A program made the translations under genes and the position numbers. From NCBI GenBank assembly GCA_017446355.1, contig JAFSQZ010000055.1, positions 1-9,066 of the forward strand: 9,066 nt of DNA, in the 5' to 3' direction. Positions 1 through 5,848 of the stretch are shown piece after piece. This stretch comes from Neisseriaceae bacterium. Lineage in GTDB: Bacteria > Pseudomonadota > Gammaproteobacteria > Burkholderiales > Neisseriaceae. Every line of letters starts with the position of its first letter. Positions within the stretch are counted from its first letter, which is position 1. The notes under the pieces were generated by a model, which ran no database searches, was not told the origin of the DNA, and saw only the letters and a list, made by a program, of their open reading frames with translations.

Positions 1-435
1 ACGTGCTACTTTATCTTCGTATGCAGGACCAATACCGCGACCTGTTGTGCCAATTTTTTTATCACCACGTGATTGTTCTCGAGCTTGGTCAAGTGCAACG
101 TGATAAGGCAAAATCAATGGCGCGGTTGCAGCAATTTTCAAACGTTGCTCCACATTTTTCACACCAGCTGACACCAGTTCATCAATCTCGCCCAATAAAG
201 CTTCTGGCGATACCACCACACCTGAACCAATAAAACAATCCAAGTTTTCATGCAAAATACCACTTGGAATTAAACGTAAAATGGTTTTTTTACCGTTCAC
301 AACCAATGTATGCCCAGCATTGTGTCCGCCTTGAAAGCGCACCACACCTGTGGATTGTTCTGCCAACCAGTCTACAATTTTACCTTTGCCTTCGTCGCCC
401 CATTGTGCGCCGATAACCACTACGTTTTTACTCAT
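1..435 (-). CDS. purA: Adenylosuccinate synthetase, N-terminal part (runs off the left edge)
   Basis: PurA joins IMP and aspartate using GTP to make adenylosuccinate, the first committed step from IMP to AMP, in the cytoplasm. Only residues 1-145 of a roughly 430-residue enzyme are inside the window. Visible family motifs are the N-terminal GTP/IMP loop GDEGKGK (residues 13-19, with the catalytic Asp14), GGHNAGHT (36-43, with the catalytic His42), and IGTTGRGIGPAYEDK (128-142). The ATG at 435-433 is preceded on the minus strand by AGAAGG about 9 bases upstream, which supports this start. The gene lies 62 bp downstream of hisZ on the same strand, with one uptake sequence between them, so the two are probably co-transcribed. 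I recall the same hisZ-purA order in Neisseria. There is no sign of damage; the truncation is only the window edge. Confidence 0.97.
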   Translation of the reverse strand, partial: MSKNVVVIGAQWGDEGKGKIVDWLAEQSTGVVRFQGGHNAGHTLVVNGKKTILRLIPSGILHENLDCFIGSGVVVSPEALLGEIDELVSAGVKNVEQRLKIAATAPLILPYHVALDQAREQSRGDKKIGTTGRGIGPAYEDKVAR

Positions 436-481
436 ATTTTGTACCTTCTTAATAAGATGGAGAAATCATAATAAAAATATT

Positions 482-496
482 TTCAGGCTGCCTGAA
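482..496. repeat. DNA uptake sequence, palindromic form, between hisZ and purA
   Basis: This is an exact TTCAGGCTGCCTGAA. It contains AGGCTGCCTGAA on the plus strand and AGGCAGCCTGAA on the minus strand. It starts one base after the hisZ stop codon. With only a three-base loop (CTG) it could form a 6-bp hairpin, but no U-tract follows, so it is not a convincing terminator. Confidence 0.9.
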
Positions 497-497
497 A

Positions 498-1643
498 TTA
501 AATCACAACCCATTTATCATCACGCAACACCAGTTTTTTCAGGCTGCCTGAATTATCTTCTAAACCATAATCCACCACAACACAAATACCTTGCGCTCGT
601 AAATCCTGAATTTCTTTTTGTGCTGCCAAACAATCTTCTGCGCGGACACGAACCGCATCAGGGCGATGGGTATCCGATAAATAATCACCAAAAATACGTA
701 AATCTAAACTAAAACCAGTGGCAGGACGTGCGCGACCAAAATACGCTCCCAAACCATCATAGCGACCACCACGCGCCACAGCATCGTGATGTTCTGGCGA
801 ATAAGCCGCATAAAGTAAACCTGTGTGATAATTGTCTACGCGCACTTCCGCTAAATCAATATGAATCGCTTGTCCACGTGCAACAAATGCTTCACATACA
901 ATAGTCAAATCGTCCAAAGCTTTATTGACCGCACTTAATTGTGGCAACTGCGTACGTGCTTTTTGCAAGACATCTTGGTTGCCATATAAACACAATAACA
1001 CCGTGAAAGCATTACGCCAAATATCATCTAATTGCCAACTTTGTGTCAATTGCGCCACTGCTTCACGATCTTTGTTTTGCATAGCTGCCAAGAGTTGTTT
1101 ACGTTGTGCATCTTCTAATTCAGCTGCCGTGGCAATTGCGTGAAACACGCCAATATGTCCCAAAGACAAAATCGTATCGTTGATACCACCTGCGGACAAT
1201 GTTTGCAACATTAAATCAATCAATTCAATATCCGCCGCCACACCAGCAAAACCATATAATTCCGCGCCTGTTTGATAGGGTTCACGCGTGGTCAAAAAAC
1301 CATCAGGTTTCGCGTGCAATACGCTGCCTGAATAACATAAACGGTTAATCCCATCGTTTTTACTCAATAAATGTGCATCAATACGCGCTACTTGTGGCGT
1401 AATATCTGCGCGAATCCCTAATTGACGACCACTCATTTGGTCGGTTACACGAATGGTTTTTAATGACAAACCTTTATCAATATGCGTCAAAAGTGAATCA
1501 CTGTATTCCATTAAAGGTGGGTGTACCAATTCAAAACCATGTACACGAAACAAAGCAAGTATTTGTTCTTTAATACTTTCTAATTTTCTAGCGCGTTCAG
1601 GCAAAATATCAGCAATATGTTCTGGAAGCTGCCAAGTTTGCAT
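498..1643 (-). CDS. hisZ: ATP phosphoribosyltransferase regulatory subunit HisZ
   Basis: HisZ is a catalytically inactive paralogue of histidyl-tRNA synthetase. It binds short-form HisG to make the hetero-octameric enzyme that condenses ATP with PRPP in the first step of histidine biosynthesis. The 381-residue product has the class II synthetase core. It shows an N-terminal motif-1 region (about 1-60), GIRADITPQVARIDA (76-90), the YSGSVLH strand (104-110), a REPYQTGAELYG block (120-131), and a late GGRYDGLGAYFG motif that aligns with the HisA-type signature. It lacks a C-terminal anticodon-binding domain, which fits HisZ rather than HisS. The ATG at 1643 has only a weak AAGAGAA ribosome site upstream. 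The codons for SGSLK near the C-terminus (538-552) are an uptake sequence kept in frame, and a near-match lies at 1321-1332. hisG is not in the window, so HisZ is encoded apart from its partner. Confidence 0.93.
   Translation of the reverse strand: MQTWQLPEHIADILPERARKLESIKEQILALFRVHGFELVHPPLMEYSDSLLTHIDKGLSLKTIRVTDQMSGRQLGIRADITPQVARIDAHLLSKNDGINRLCYSGSVLHAKPDGFLTTREPYQTGAELYGFAGVAADIELIDLMLQTLSAGGINDTILSLGHIGVFHAIATAAELEDAQRKQLLAAMQNKDREAVAQLTQSWQLDDIWRNAFTVLLCLYGNQDVLQKARTQLPQLSAVNKALDDLTIVCEAFVARGQAIHIDLAEVRVDNYHTGLLYAAYSPEHHDAVARGGRYDGLGAYFGRARPATGFSLDLRIFGDYLSDTHRPDAVRVRAEDCLAAQKEIQDLRAQGICVVVDYGLEDNSGSLKKLVLRDDKWVVI
538..552. repeat. DNA uptake sequence inside hisZ
   Basis: An exact TTCAGGCTGCCTGAA lies within the last 20 codons of hisZ. 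Read on the minus strand it encodes S-G-S-L-K, in the tail of the protein where sequence constraint is probably low. Confidence 0.88.
1321..1332 (+). repeat. Degenerate uptake sequence in hisZ (11 of 12)
   Basis: ACGCTGCCTGAA differs from AGGCTGCCTGAA at one base. It encodes part of the conserved YSGSVLH segment of HisZ, so it could be either a decayed uptake site or a chance match forced by the protein. Confidence 0.4.
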
Positions 1644-1668
1644 AATCAGTTCTCTTTATAAAGTGGAA

Positions 1669-1690
1669 AAAGACGGTGCAAACCGTCTTT
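1669..1690 (-). terminator. Strong hairpin 25 bp upstream of the hisZ start
   Basis: The arms AAAGACGGT and ACCGTCTTT are perfect complements (9 bp). The loop is UUGC in the minus-strand RNA, or GCAA (GNRA type) if read on the plus strand. On the minus strand the stem runs into UUUUUCC, a short U-tract, so it has the form of an intrinsic terminator. It sits 235 bp after recO and just before hisZ. It therefore either ends recO readthrough with a hisZ promoter very close by, or acts as a leader attenuator or mRNA-stabilising hairpin for hisZ. The structure is seen in the sequence; the role is inferred. Confidence 0.55.
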
Positions 1691-1833
1691 ATGTTGCCAA
1701 TACAAATAGGGTTAACTTTAACATAAAGCCCATCATTCGTGGCAAAATTTTCAGTGAAAAATATCAAAACTTTTGCAAAAACCAGCTTACCATTCATTAT
1801 TTTATGTCTTTACGCTAAACCAAATAAAAGGAC

Positions 1834-1852
1834 AACAAAAAGTCTTTTTGTT
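1834..1852. repeat. AT-rich inverted repeat downstream of recO
   Basis: AACAAAAAG-T-CTTTTTGTT is a perfect 9-bp inverted repeat with a one-base centre, about 70 bp past the recO stop. The stem has few G-C pairs and would be a weak terminator at best. The rest of the 278-bp recO-hisZ gap (1644-1921) shows no convincing reading frame, tRNA or consensus promoter. The only reading frame of any size overlaps the hisZ start and resembles nothing I recognise. Confidence 0.35.
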
Positions 1853-1905
1853 TGTTTAAAGATGAAACAATTACCTTTTAACTCAAAATGACGATGTGTA
1901 AATGT

Positions 1906-1920
1906 TTCAGGCTGCCTGAA
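1906..1920. repeat. DNA uptake sequence one base after the recO stop
   Basis: An exact TTCAGGCTGCCTGAA. On the minus strand the order is the TGA stop, a T, then the uptake sequence. The LOG gene has the same arrangement. Confidence 0.9.
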
Positions 1921-1921
1921 A

Positions 1922-2674
1922 TCAATCTTTTGCGCTATTTTTATTATGTTTTTTTATATCATTCAGTTGTTGCAAGATTTGCCGACTACTGGCACCTTCG
2001 GGTAAATAATGGTTAATCAGTAGACGAGTGAGTGCAAGGGCTTGATTTTGGCTGTCTTGCGTATTTAATGTTTGCGTATCCAATGCTTGCAATAGGCTGC
2101 CTGAAACCGTAACGCCTAATGGATTTTGATAATGTTGTACCACTTTTTGTGGGTTGTGTTCTGGTTGAATAAAATAATAATCCTGCGCACAAATGGGTTG
2201 ATGTTGTTCGTCTTTCTGCGTATCTGGCGTTAAGCCTGATGACTTTAATAGATTCCATTCAAAATGGCGTAAGGCTGTGGTATGTTGTTGCTCGCTAACA
2301 ATGGCTTGTTGTGTTTGGTAAAACTGTTGATACAAAATAGGATTAGGGTCTTCTGGCGCAGTTAATTTAAGCATCAATTCGTTTAAATATAATGCACTGA
2401 ATAATTGACGATTTTTAGGTTGCGCCCAACCGCCTATCCATTCTGCACGATGTAAGGTTTTAAGTTCTTCTTTGCCATGCCATGATGCACTAATCGGCAC
2501 AAATGGCACAAGTACACCACGCAATTCTGAACCACGTGTACGCGCACTGCGTGCAAGCAGTGATACGCGCCCATAATCACGACTGAATACTTCTATACGC
2601 AAGCTGTTTTCTCGCCACGCTTTGCTGGTGAGCAGAAAAACAGGTTGAAAATCAACACGAGTAGACATAATCAT
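1922..2674 (-). CDS. recO: DNA recombination/repair protein RecO
   Basis: RecO works with RecR (and RecF) to load RecA onto SSB-coated single-stranded DNA during gap repair, and it can anneal complementary strands. The 250-residue length is normal. An N-terminal OB-fold region (about residues 5-80) contains VFLLTSKAWRENS and FSRDYGRVSLLARSAR, followed by RGVLVPFVPISASW and LKTLHRAEWIGG, all typical of betaproteobacterial RecO. The helical remainder includes LYLNELMLKL and ends in the LPEGASSRQIL region. Two starts are possible: ATG at 2674 or ATG at 2668 (giving MSTRVDF). Neither has a clear Shine-Dalgarno, and the second fits the usual RecO N-terminus slightly better. Residues SGSL (codons at 2094-2105) are encoded by a one-sided uptake sequence. 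Competent Neisseriaceae rely on RecO-type recombination functions, but no dedicated link is shown here. It lies 30 bp downstream of the LOG gene. Confidence 0.93.
   Translation of the reverse strand: MIMSTRVDFQPVFLLTSKAWRENSLRIEVFSRDYGRVSLLARSARTRGSELRGVLVPFVPISASWHGKEELKTLHRAEWIGGWAQPKNRQLFSALYLNELMLKLTAPEDPNPILYQQFYQTQQAIVSEQQHTTALRHFEWNLLKSSGLTPDTQKDEQHQPICAQDYYFIQPEHNPQKVVQHYQNPLGVTVSGSLLQALDTQTLNTQDSQNQALALTRLLINHYLPEGASSRQILQQLNDIKKHNKNSAKD
2094..2105 (+). repeat. One-sided uptake sequence (Simonsiella-type) inside recO
   Basis: AGGCTGCCTGAA is exact on the plus strand, but the preceding bases are AAT rather than TTC, so the Kingella-type 12-mer is absent on the other strand. It encodes S-G-S-L in RecO. 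It is one of the few copies that can tell the two dialects apart. Confidence 0.8.
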
Positions 2675-2688
2675 TGCGGTTGTTTGTT

Positions 2689-2703
2689 TTCAGGCTGCCT
2701 GAA
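2689..2703. repeat. DNA uptake sequence between the LOG gene and recO
   Basis: An exact TTCAGGCTGCCTGAA, one base after the LOG stop codon and 15 bp before the RecO ATG. It takes up half of the 30-bp spacer. Confidence 0.9.
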
Positions 2704-2704
2704 A

Positions 2705-3325
2705 TCAAGCAAAATGTTGTTGGTGATAGGAAACAAGTGTTTGATAAATTTCGTCTTCGTTGTCCATTAAATAAAGGAAGTCAAAGTCATCATCGTTAAT
2801 GAGTTTTCGCGCAGCAAGCTGGCTTTTTAACCATTCTATTAGCGTACCCCAAAATGCGCTGCCCACTAAAACAATGGGGCGTGGTGCGATTTTACGGGTT
2901 TGCATTAAGGTGAGCGTTTCAAATAATTCGTCTAATGTACCAAATCCACCCGCCACCACAACAAAAGCAAAGGCGTGTTGCACCAACATCGTTTTACGTG
3001 GCGCGAAGTTTTCAAAAGTGATGCTTAAATCTTGATAAGGATTGGCTCTTTGTTCGTGTGGTAACACAATATTTAAACCGATAGCGGGACTTTTACCCGC
3101 AAACGCGCCTTTGTTAGCAGCTTCCATAATACCAGGTCCACCACCCGATAAAATAGCAAAACCTGCATCAGATAAGCGTCGCGCCAAACGTTCGGTTAGT
3201 TGGTATTCAGGTTCATGCGCTTGAATACGTGCGCTACCAAAAAATGTAATGGCGTGGGGCAGTTTTGCGAGTTGCTCTTGTGCGCTGTGGTATTCTTCAC
3301 AAATATTATTATTGCTGTTTATCAT
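2705..3325 (-). CDS. LOG-family protein (nucleoside 5'-monophosphate phosphoribohydrolase-like, TIGR00730 type)
   Basis: LOG proteins have a Rossmann-like fold and cleave AMP or cytokinin riboside monophosphates into free base and ribose 5-phosphate. Many were once mislabelled lysine decarboxylases. In this 206-residue protein the nucleotide-binding block SGGGPGIMEAANKGA is at 60-74, an APRKTML segment with Arg110-Lys111 lies near 108-114, and AGGFGTLDELFE is at 125-136. The Arg and the Glu of GTLDE match the catalytic residues known in the family. The usual motif is PGGxGT; here Ala125 replaces Pro. The ATG at 3325 is two bases from an uptake sequence whose AAGG is the only Shine-Dalgarno-like stretch, with a long 11-base spacing. 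The gene lies between the ppk2 terminator and recO. The true substrate cannot be read from the sequence. Confidence 0.88.
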   Translation of the reverse strand: MINSNNNICEEYHSAQEQLAKLPHAITFFGSARIQAHEPEYQLTERLARRLSDAGFAILSGGGPGIMEAANKGAFAGKSPAIGLNIVLPHEQRANPYQDLSITFENFAPRKTMLVQHAFAFVVVAGGFGTLDELFETLTLMQTRKIAPRPIVLVGSAFWGTLIEWLKSQLAARKLINDDDFDFLYLMDNEDEIYQTLVSYHQQHFA

Positions 3326-3327
3326 AT

Positions 3328-3339
3328 TTCAGGCTGCCT
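3328..3339 (-). repeat. One-sided uptake sequence (Kingella-type) at the LOG start
   Basis: AGGCAGCCTGAA is exact on the minus strand, but the far side reads CCTT instead of CCTGAA. The changed base creates AAGG upstream of the LOG ATG, so this copy may double as part of the ribosome binding site. Confidence 0.75.
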
Positions 3340-3350
3340 TAAAATAGAGA

Positions 3351-3376
3351 AACGGACGGCGAGTAATCCGTCCGTT
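3351..3376 (-). terminator. Intrinsic terminator after ppk2
   Basis: The arms AACGGACGG and CCGTCCGTT form a perfect 9-bp GC-rich stem with an 8-base loop, 17 bp past the ppk2 stop. On the minus strand the stem is followed by UUUCUCUAUUUU, a broken U-tract. This should end most ppk2 transcription before the LOG gene. Confidence 0.75.
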
Positions 3377-3392
3377 ATTAAAAAGAAAAAAA

Positions 3393-4313
3393 TTAACCGT
3401 TTTCTTGCGAAGCTGCGTTCATATCTGGGTGTGATACCAGTAATGTATCCAATTTACCAATGGCTTTCAGGTCTTTATCTGGATAGTCTAAATGCAATAG
3501 AAAATAACGGATACAGTTTAAACGCGCACGTTTTTTATCATCAGATTTAATGATGGTCCAAGGCGCATCGCCTGTGTGTGTGTGGAAGAACATTGCATTT
3601 TTTGCATCGGTATAATCGTCCCAACGATCCAGTGATTGCACGTCCACAGGTGATAATTTCCAATGTTTCAATGGGTCGGAATGACGCGATACGAAACGGC
3701 GTAATTGTTCTTCACGCGATACTGAAAACCAGAATTTAAATAAGTGAATACCGCTTGCCACCAACATACGTTCAAATTCTGGGGCTTGACGCATAAATAA
3801 TAAATATTCGTGTGGATCACAGAAACCCATTACGCGTTCCACACCTGCGCGGTTATACCAAGAACGGTCAAAAAAGACAATTTCACCATTGGTTGGCAAA
3901 TTGGCAACGTAACGTTGAAAATACCATTGACCACGTTCGGTTTCTGTAGGTTTATCCAAAGCGACTACGCGTGCGCCGCGTGGATTTAAATGTTCCATAT
4001 AACGTTTAATGGTACCGCCCTTACCTGCTGCATCGCGACCTTCAAAAAGACCAACGACTTTTTGTCCGCTGTCTTTCACCCAGCTTTGTACTTTTAATAA
4101 CTCAATTTGCAATTTTTTCTTTTCGCGTTCGTATTCAGCGCGACGCATACGTTCTTTATAAGGATAAGATTCAGGCAGTGGTTCTTTTTCGCCGTTTTCT
4201 CTGCTAACACGACCTTTGTATTCTAAAACCGCTTCTTCAAAAATTTGCAATGAGCTTTTTTGTTCGGGTGTCAATTTAATAGCCTCATAAGGTTTGAGTT
4301 GATGATCAGTCAT
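3393..4313 (-). CDS. ppk2: Polyphosphate kinase 2 (PPK2 family)
   Basis: PPK2 enzymes move phosphate between inorganic polyphosphate and nucleotides, usually making GTP or ATP from GDP or ADP, or nucleoside diphosphates from monophosphates, depending on class. This 306-residue single-domain protein has a charged N-terminal region (1-80), the Walker A loop EGRDAAGKGG (91-100), a HLNPRGARVVALDKPT segment (108-123), the Walker B-like block FFDRSWYNRAGVERVMGF (147-164), and a basic lid EEQLRRFVSRH (201-211). KHWKLSPVD (216-224) and RWDDYTDAKNAMF (230-242) are also typical. Length and a single domain fit class I or III rather than the two-domain class II. The substrate class cannot be settled by eye. 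The ATG at 4313 has a strong AGGAG eight bases upstream. The gene diverges from aroA and ends at a hairpin terminator. Confidence 0.93.
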   Translation of the reverse strand: MTDHQLKPYEAIKLTPEQKSSLQIFEEAVLEYKGRVSRENGEKEPLPESYPYKERMRRAEYEREKKKLQIELLKVQSWVKDSGQKVVGLFEGRDAAGKGGTIKRYMEHLNPRGARVVALDKPTETERGQWYFQRYVANLPTNGEIVFFDRSWYNRAGVERVMGFCDPHEYLLFMRQAPEFERMLVASGIHLFKFWFSVSREEQLRRFVSRHSDPLKHWKLSPVDVQSLDRWDDYTDAKNAMFFHTHTGDAPWTIIKSDDKKRARLNCIRYFLLHLDYPDKDLKAIGKLDTLLVSHPDMNAASQENG

Positions 4314-4420
4314 GGTGATGACTCCTAAAAAATAAAGGGTTGAAAGAGATGTTTTGTTTAAGGGAAATTTTAAGCTTAAACCGCTGTTTATTTTAACAGA
4401 AACCCCTATATTTGTACATA

Positions 4421-4435
4421 TTCAGGCTGCCTGAA
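4421..4435. repeat. DNA uptake sequence in the ppk2-aroA divergent region
   Basis: An exact TTCAGGCTGCCTGAA. It overlaps the place where the -35 element of the aroA promoter would be expected. The rest of the divergent gap holds a TTTAAGCTTAAA palindrome (4369-4380) and a GTTTAAG/CTTAAAC inverted repeat (4356-4381), neither with a known role. Confidence 0.9.
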
Positions 4436-4450
4436 AACAACAATTGCGCT

Positions 4451-4456
4451 TATAAT
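4451..4456 (+). promoter_or_regulatory. Putative -10 box of the aroA promoter
   Basis: TATAAT is a perfect sigma-70 -10 hexamer. It predicts a transcript start near 4463 and a leader of about 29 bases to the ATG at 4492. No good -35 is found 16-18 bp upstream, where the sequence is part of an uptake sequence, and there is no TGn extension. Confidence 0.55.
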
Positions 4457-4491
4457 AGTAATCTTTTGTCTTGTTTACCCAATTTATCTTT

Positions 4492-5796
4492 ATGACTTAC
4501 GACTCTATTACGCTTTCTGCTCGCCGTTTAAAAGCATCTACTGTTGCCCTACCTGGCTCAAAAAGCATCAGTAACCGAACTTTATTATTGGCTGCTTTGT
4601 CGGATAATACTTGCGAAATTCGTTCACTTTTAAAATCTGACGATACTGAACGTATGCTTGATGCGCTGGCTCAATTGAATGTACCTATTGATTTTTTAAA
4701 TGATGAACATACGCACGTGCGTATTCACGGGCAAAATGGGCGGTTTTCTTGCAAACAAGCCGATTTATTTTTGGGCAACGCAGGTACTGCATTTCGTCCA
4801 CTCACCGCAGCATTGGCGATTTTAGGGGGTGATTATCATCTACACGGCGTTGCACGTATGCATGAACGCCCTATTGGCGATTTGGTAGACGCATTGCGTA
4901 TTGCGGGCGCACAGATTGATTATTTGGGTAAACAGGCTTACCCTCCTTTGCGTATTCAAACTTATCAAGATAATGGCGTTCGCGTTATTCCTATCAAAGG
5001 CAATGTGTCCAGCCAATTTTTAACCGCGCTTTTAATGGCTTTGCCACTCACTGGTAAAGCTTTTGAAATTCAAGTTCAAGGCGAGTTAATTTCCAAACCT
5101 TATATTGATATTACATTGAATTTAATGAAAAAATTTGGTGTAAACGTTGACAATCAATCTTATCAAACGTTCAGGCTGCCTGAACATCAACATTATCATG
5201 CACCAGAAATCATCAATGTAGAAGGTGATGCGTCAAGTGCCAGCTATTTTTTAGCAGCAGGTCTACTTTCAGGCAGCCCTATTCGTGTTACTGGTTTAGG
5301 AAAAAACGCCATTCAAGGTGATGTTGCTTTTGCTGATGAATTAGAGAAAATCGGCGCAACGGTTCTTTGGGGTGAAGATTTTATTGAAGTATCGCGTGCC
5401 ACCAACCAAACCATTTTGCCTTTTGATTTAGATGCCAACCATATTCCTGATGCTGCGATGACTTTAGCGGTTGTGGCACTTGCCACAGGTGATACTTGTC
5501 ATTTGCGCAACATTGCATCGTGGCGCGTAAAAGAAACGGATCGTATTGCTGCGATGGCAACAGAATTGCGCAAACTTGGCGCAATGGTTGTAGAAGATGC
5601 AGACGCACTTCACATCACGCCACCTAAACAACTCAATCATTTGGCAAAAATTGATACTTATGATGACCATCGTATGGCGATGTGTTTTTCTTTGGTATCA
5701 CTGATGGGTGTAGATATTATTATCAATGACCCTAAATGTACCCACAAAACTTTTCCTACTTATTTTGATGTTTTTAATGGTTTAAGTCGGCAATAA
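4492..5796 (+). CDS. aroA: 3-phosphoshikimate 1-carboxyvinyltransferase (EPSP synthase)
   Basis: AroA transfers the enolpyruvyl group of PEP to shikimate 3-phosphate, the sixth step of the shikimate pathway to chorismate, in the cytoplasm. From the ATG at 4492 the product has 434 residues, the normal length. Motifs are LPGSKSISNR (20-29, active-site Lys24), GNAGTAFRPL (95-104, the PEP/glyphosate loop in its usual glyphosate-sensitive form), IPDAAMT (318-324, catalytic Asp320), RVKETDRI (345-352, catalytic Glu348), DDHRMAM (391-397), and Lys419. An in-frame TTG at 4471 would add seven residues, but it lies about eight bases from the predicted transcript start. MTYDSITLSARRLK also matches the expected N-terminus, so ATG 4492 is preferred. 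No clear Shine-Dalgarno is present. Two uptake-like sites fall inside the gene. Confidence 0.96.
   Translation: MTYDSITLSARRLKASTVALPGSKSISNRTLLLAALSDNTCEIRSLLKSDDTERMLDALAQLNVPIDFLNDEHTHVRIHGQNGRFSCKQADLFLGNAGTAFRPLTAALAILGGDYHLHGVARMHERPIGDLVDALRIAGAQIDYLGKQAYPPLRIQTYQDNGVRVIPIKGNVSSQFLTALLMALPLTGKAFEIQVQGELISKPYIDITLNLMKKFGVNVDNQSYQTFRLPEHQHYHAPEIINVEGDASSASYFLAAGLLSGSPIRVTGLGKNAIQGDVAFADELEKIGATVLWGEDFIEVSRATNQTILPFDLDANHIPDAAMTLAVVALATGDTCHLRNIASWRVKETDRIAAMATELRKLGAMVVEDADALHITPPKQLNHLAKIDTYDDHRMAMCFSLVSLMGVDIIINDPKCTHKTFPTYFDVFNGLSRQ
5170..5184. repeat. DNA uptake sequence inside aroA
   Basis: An exact TTCAGGCTGCCTGAA, extended to the longer palindrome GTTCAGGCTGCCTGAAC. Read on the plus strand it encodes F-R-L-P-E at residues 227-231, a linker region between conserved blocks. 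Confidence 0.88.
5268..5279 (-). repeat. Degenerate uptake sequence inside aroA (11 of 12)
   Basis: On the minus strand this reads GGGCTGCCTGAA, one mismatch from the Simonsiella-type 12-mer. It encodes S-G-S-P of AroA (260-263). Confidence 0.45.
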
Positions 5797-5805
5797 ATTG
5801 CAAAA

Positions 5806-5833
5806 AGGCTGCCTGAAATTCAGGCAGCCTGAA
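5806..5833. terminator. Inverted pair of uptake sequences forming a terminator between aroA and ybgE
   Basis: AGGCTGCCTGAA, one A, then TTCAGGCAGCCT form a perfect 12-bp inverted repeat (5806-5830). In practice this is a 10-bp stem with an AAATT loop. The second arm extends to a full palindromic copy (5819-5833). On the minus strand the stem is followed by UUUUUGC, giving a good intrinsic terminator for the cyd operon. On the plus strand GAAATC follows, so termination of aroA would be weaker. Paired uptake sequences acting as terminators are well known in Neisseria. Confidence 0.8.
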
Positions 5834-5848
5834 ATCAAAGCATACTTT

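Noticed and set aside
350..712. Plus-strand reading frame of 120 aa across purA-hisZ
   Set aside because: It is antisense to two well-supported genes and has no family likeness; it is a shadow.
1669..1690. Hairpin arms containing CCGTCT as a classic Neisseria uptake sequence (GCCGTCTGAA)
   Set aside because: The flanks are ACCGTCTTT, missing the leading G and the terminal GAA, while the local uptake dialect is clearly GGCTGCCTGAA.
1609..1797. Small minus-strand reading frame (62 aa) before hisZ
   Set aside because: It overlaps the hisZ start in another frame, crosses the leader hairpin, and shows no recognisable domain or ribosome site.
4163..4180. TTCAGGCAGTGG in ppk2, and TAGCTGCCTGTA near 6291, as uptake sites
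   Set aside because: Each matches only about 9 of 12 bases, within what chance and codon use give in this sequence.
498..4313. PPK2, LOG, HisZ and PurA as one purine-nucleotide system
   Set aside because: All touch purine nucleotides, but a terminator splits ppk2 from the rest, a 278-bp gap splits recO from hisZ, and each has an ordinary housekeeping role.
4471..4491. TTG start for aroA giving seven extra residues
   Set aside because: It is about eight bases from the predicted transcript start and lacks a ribosome site; the ATG at 4492 gives the expected family N-terminus and length.
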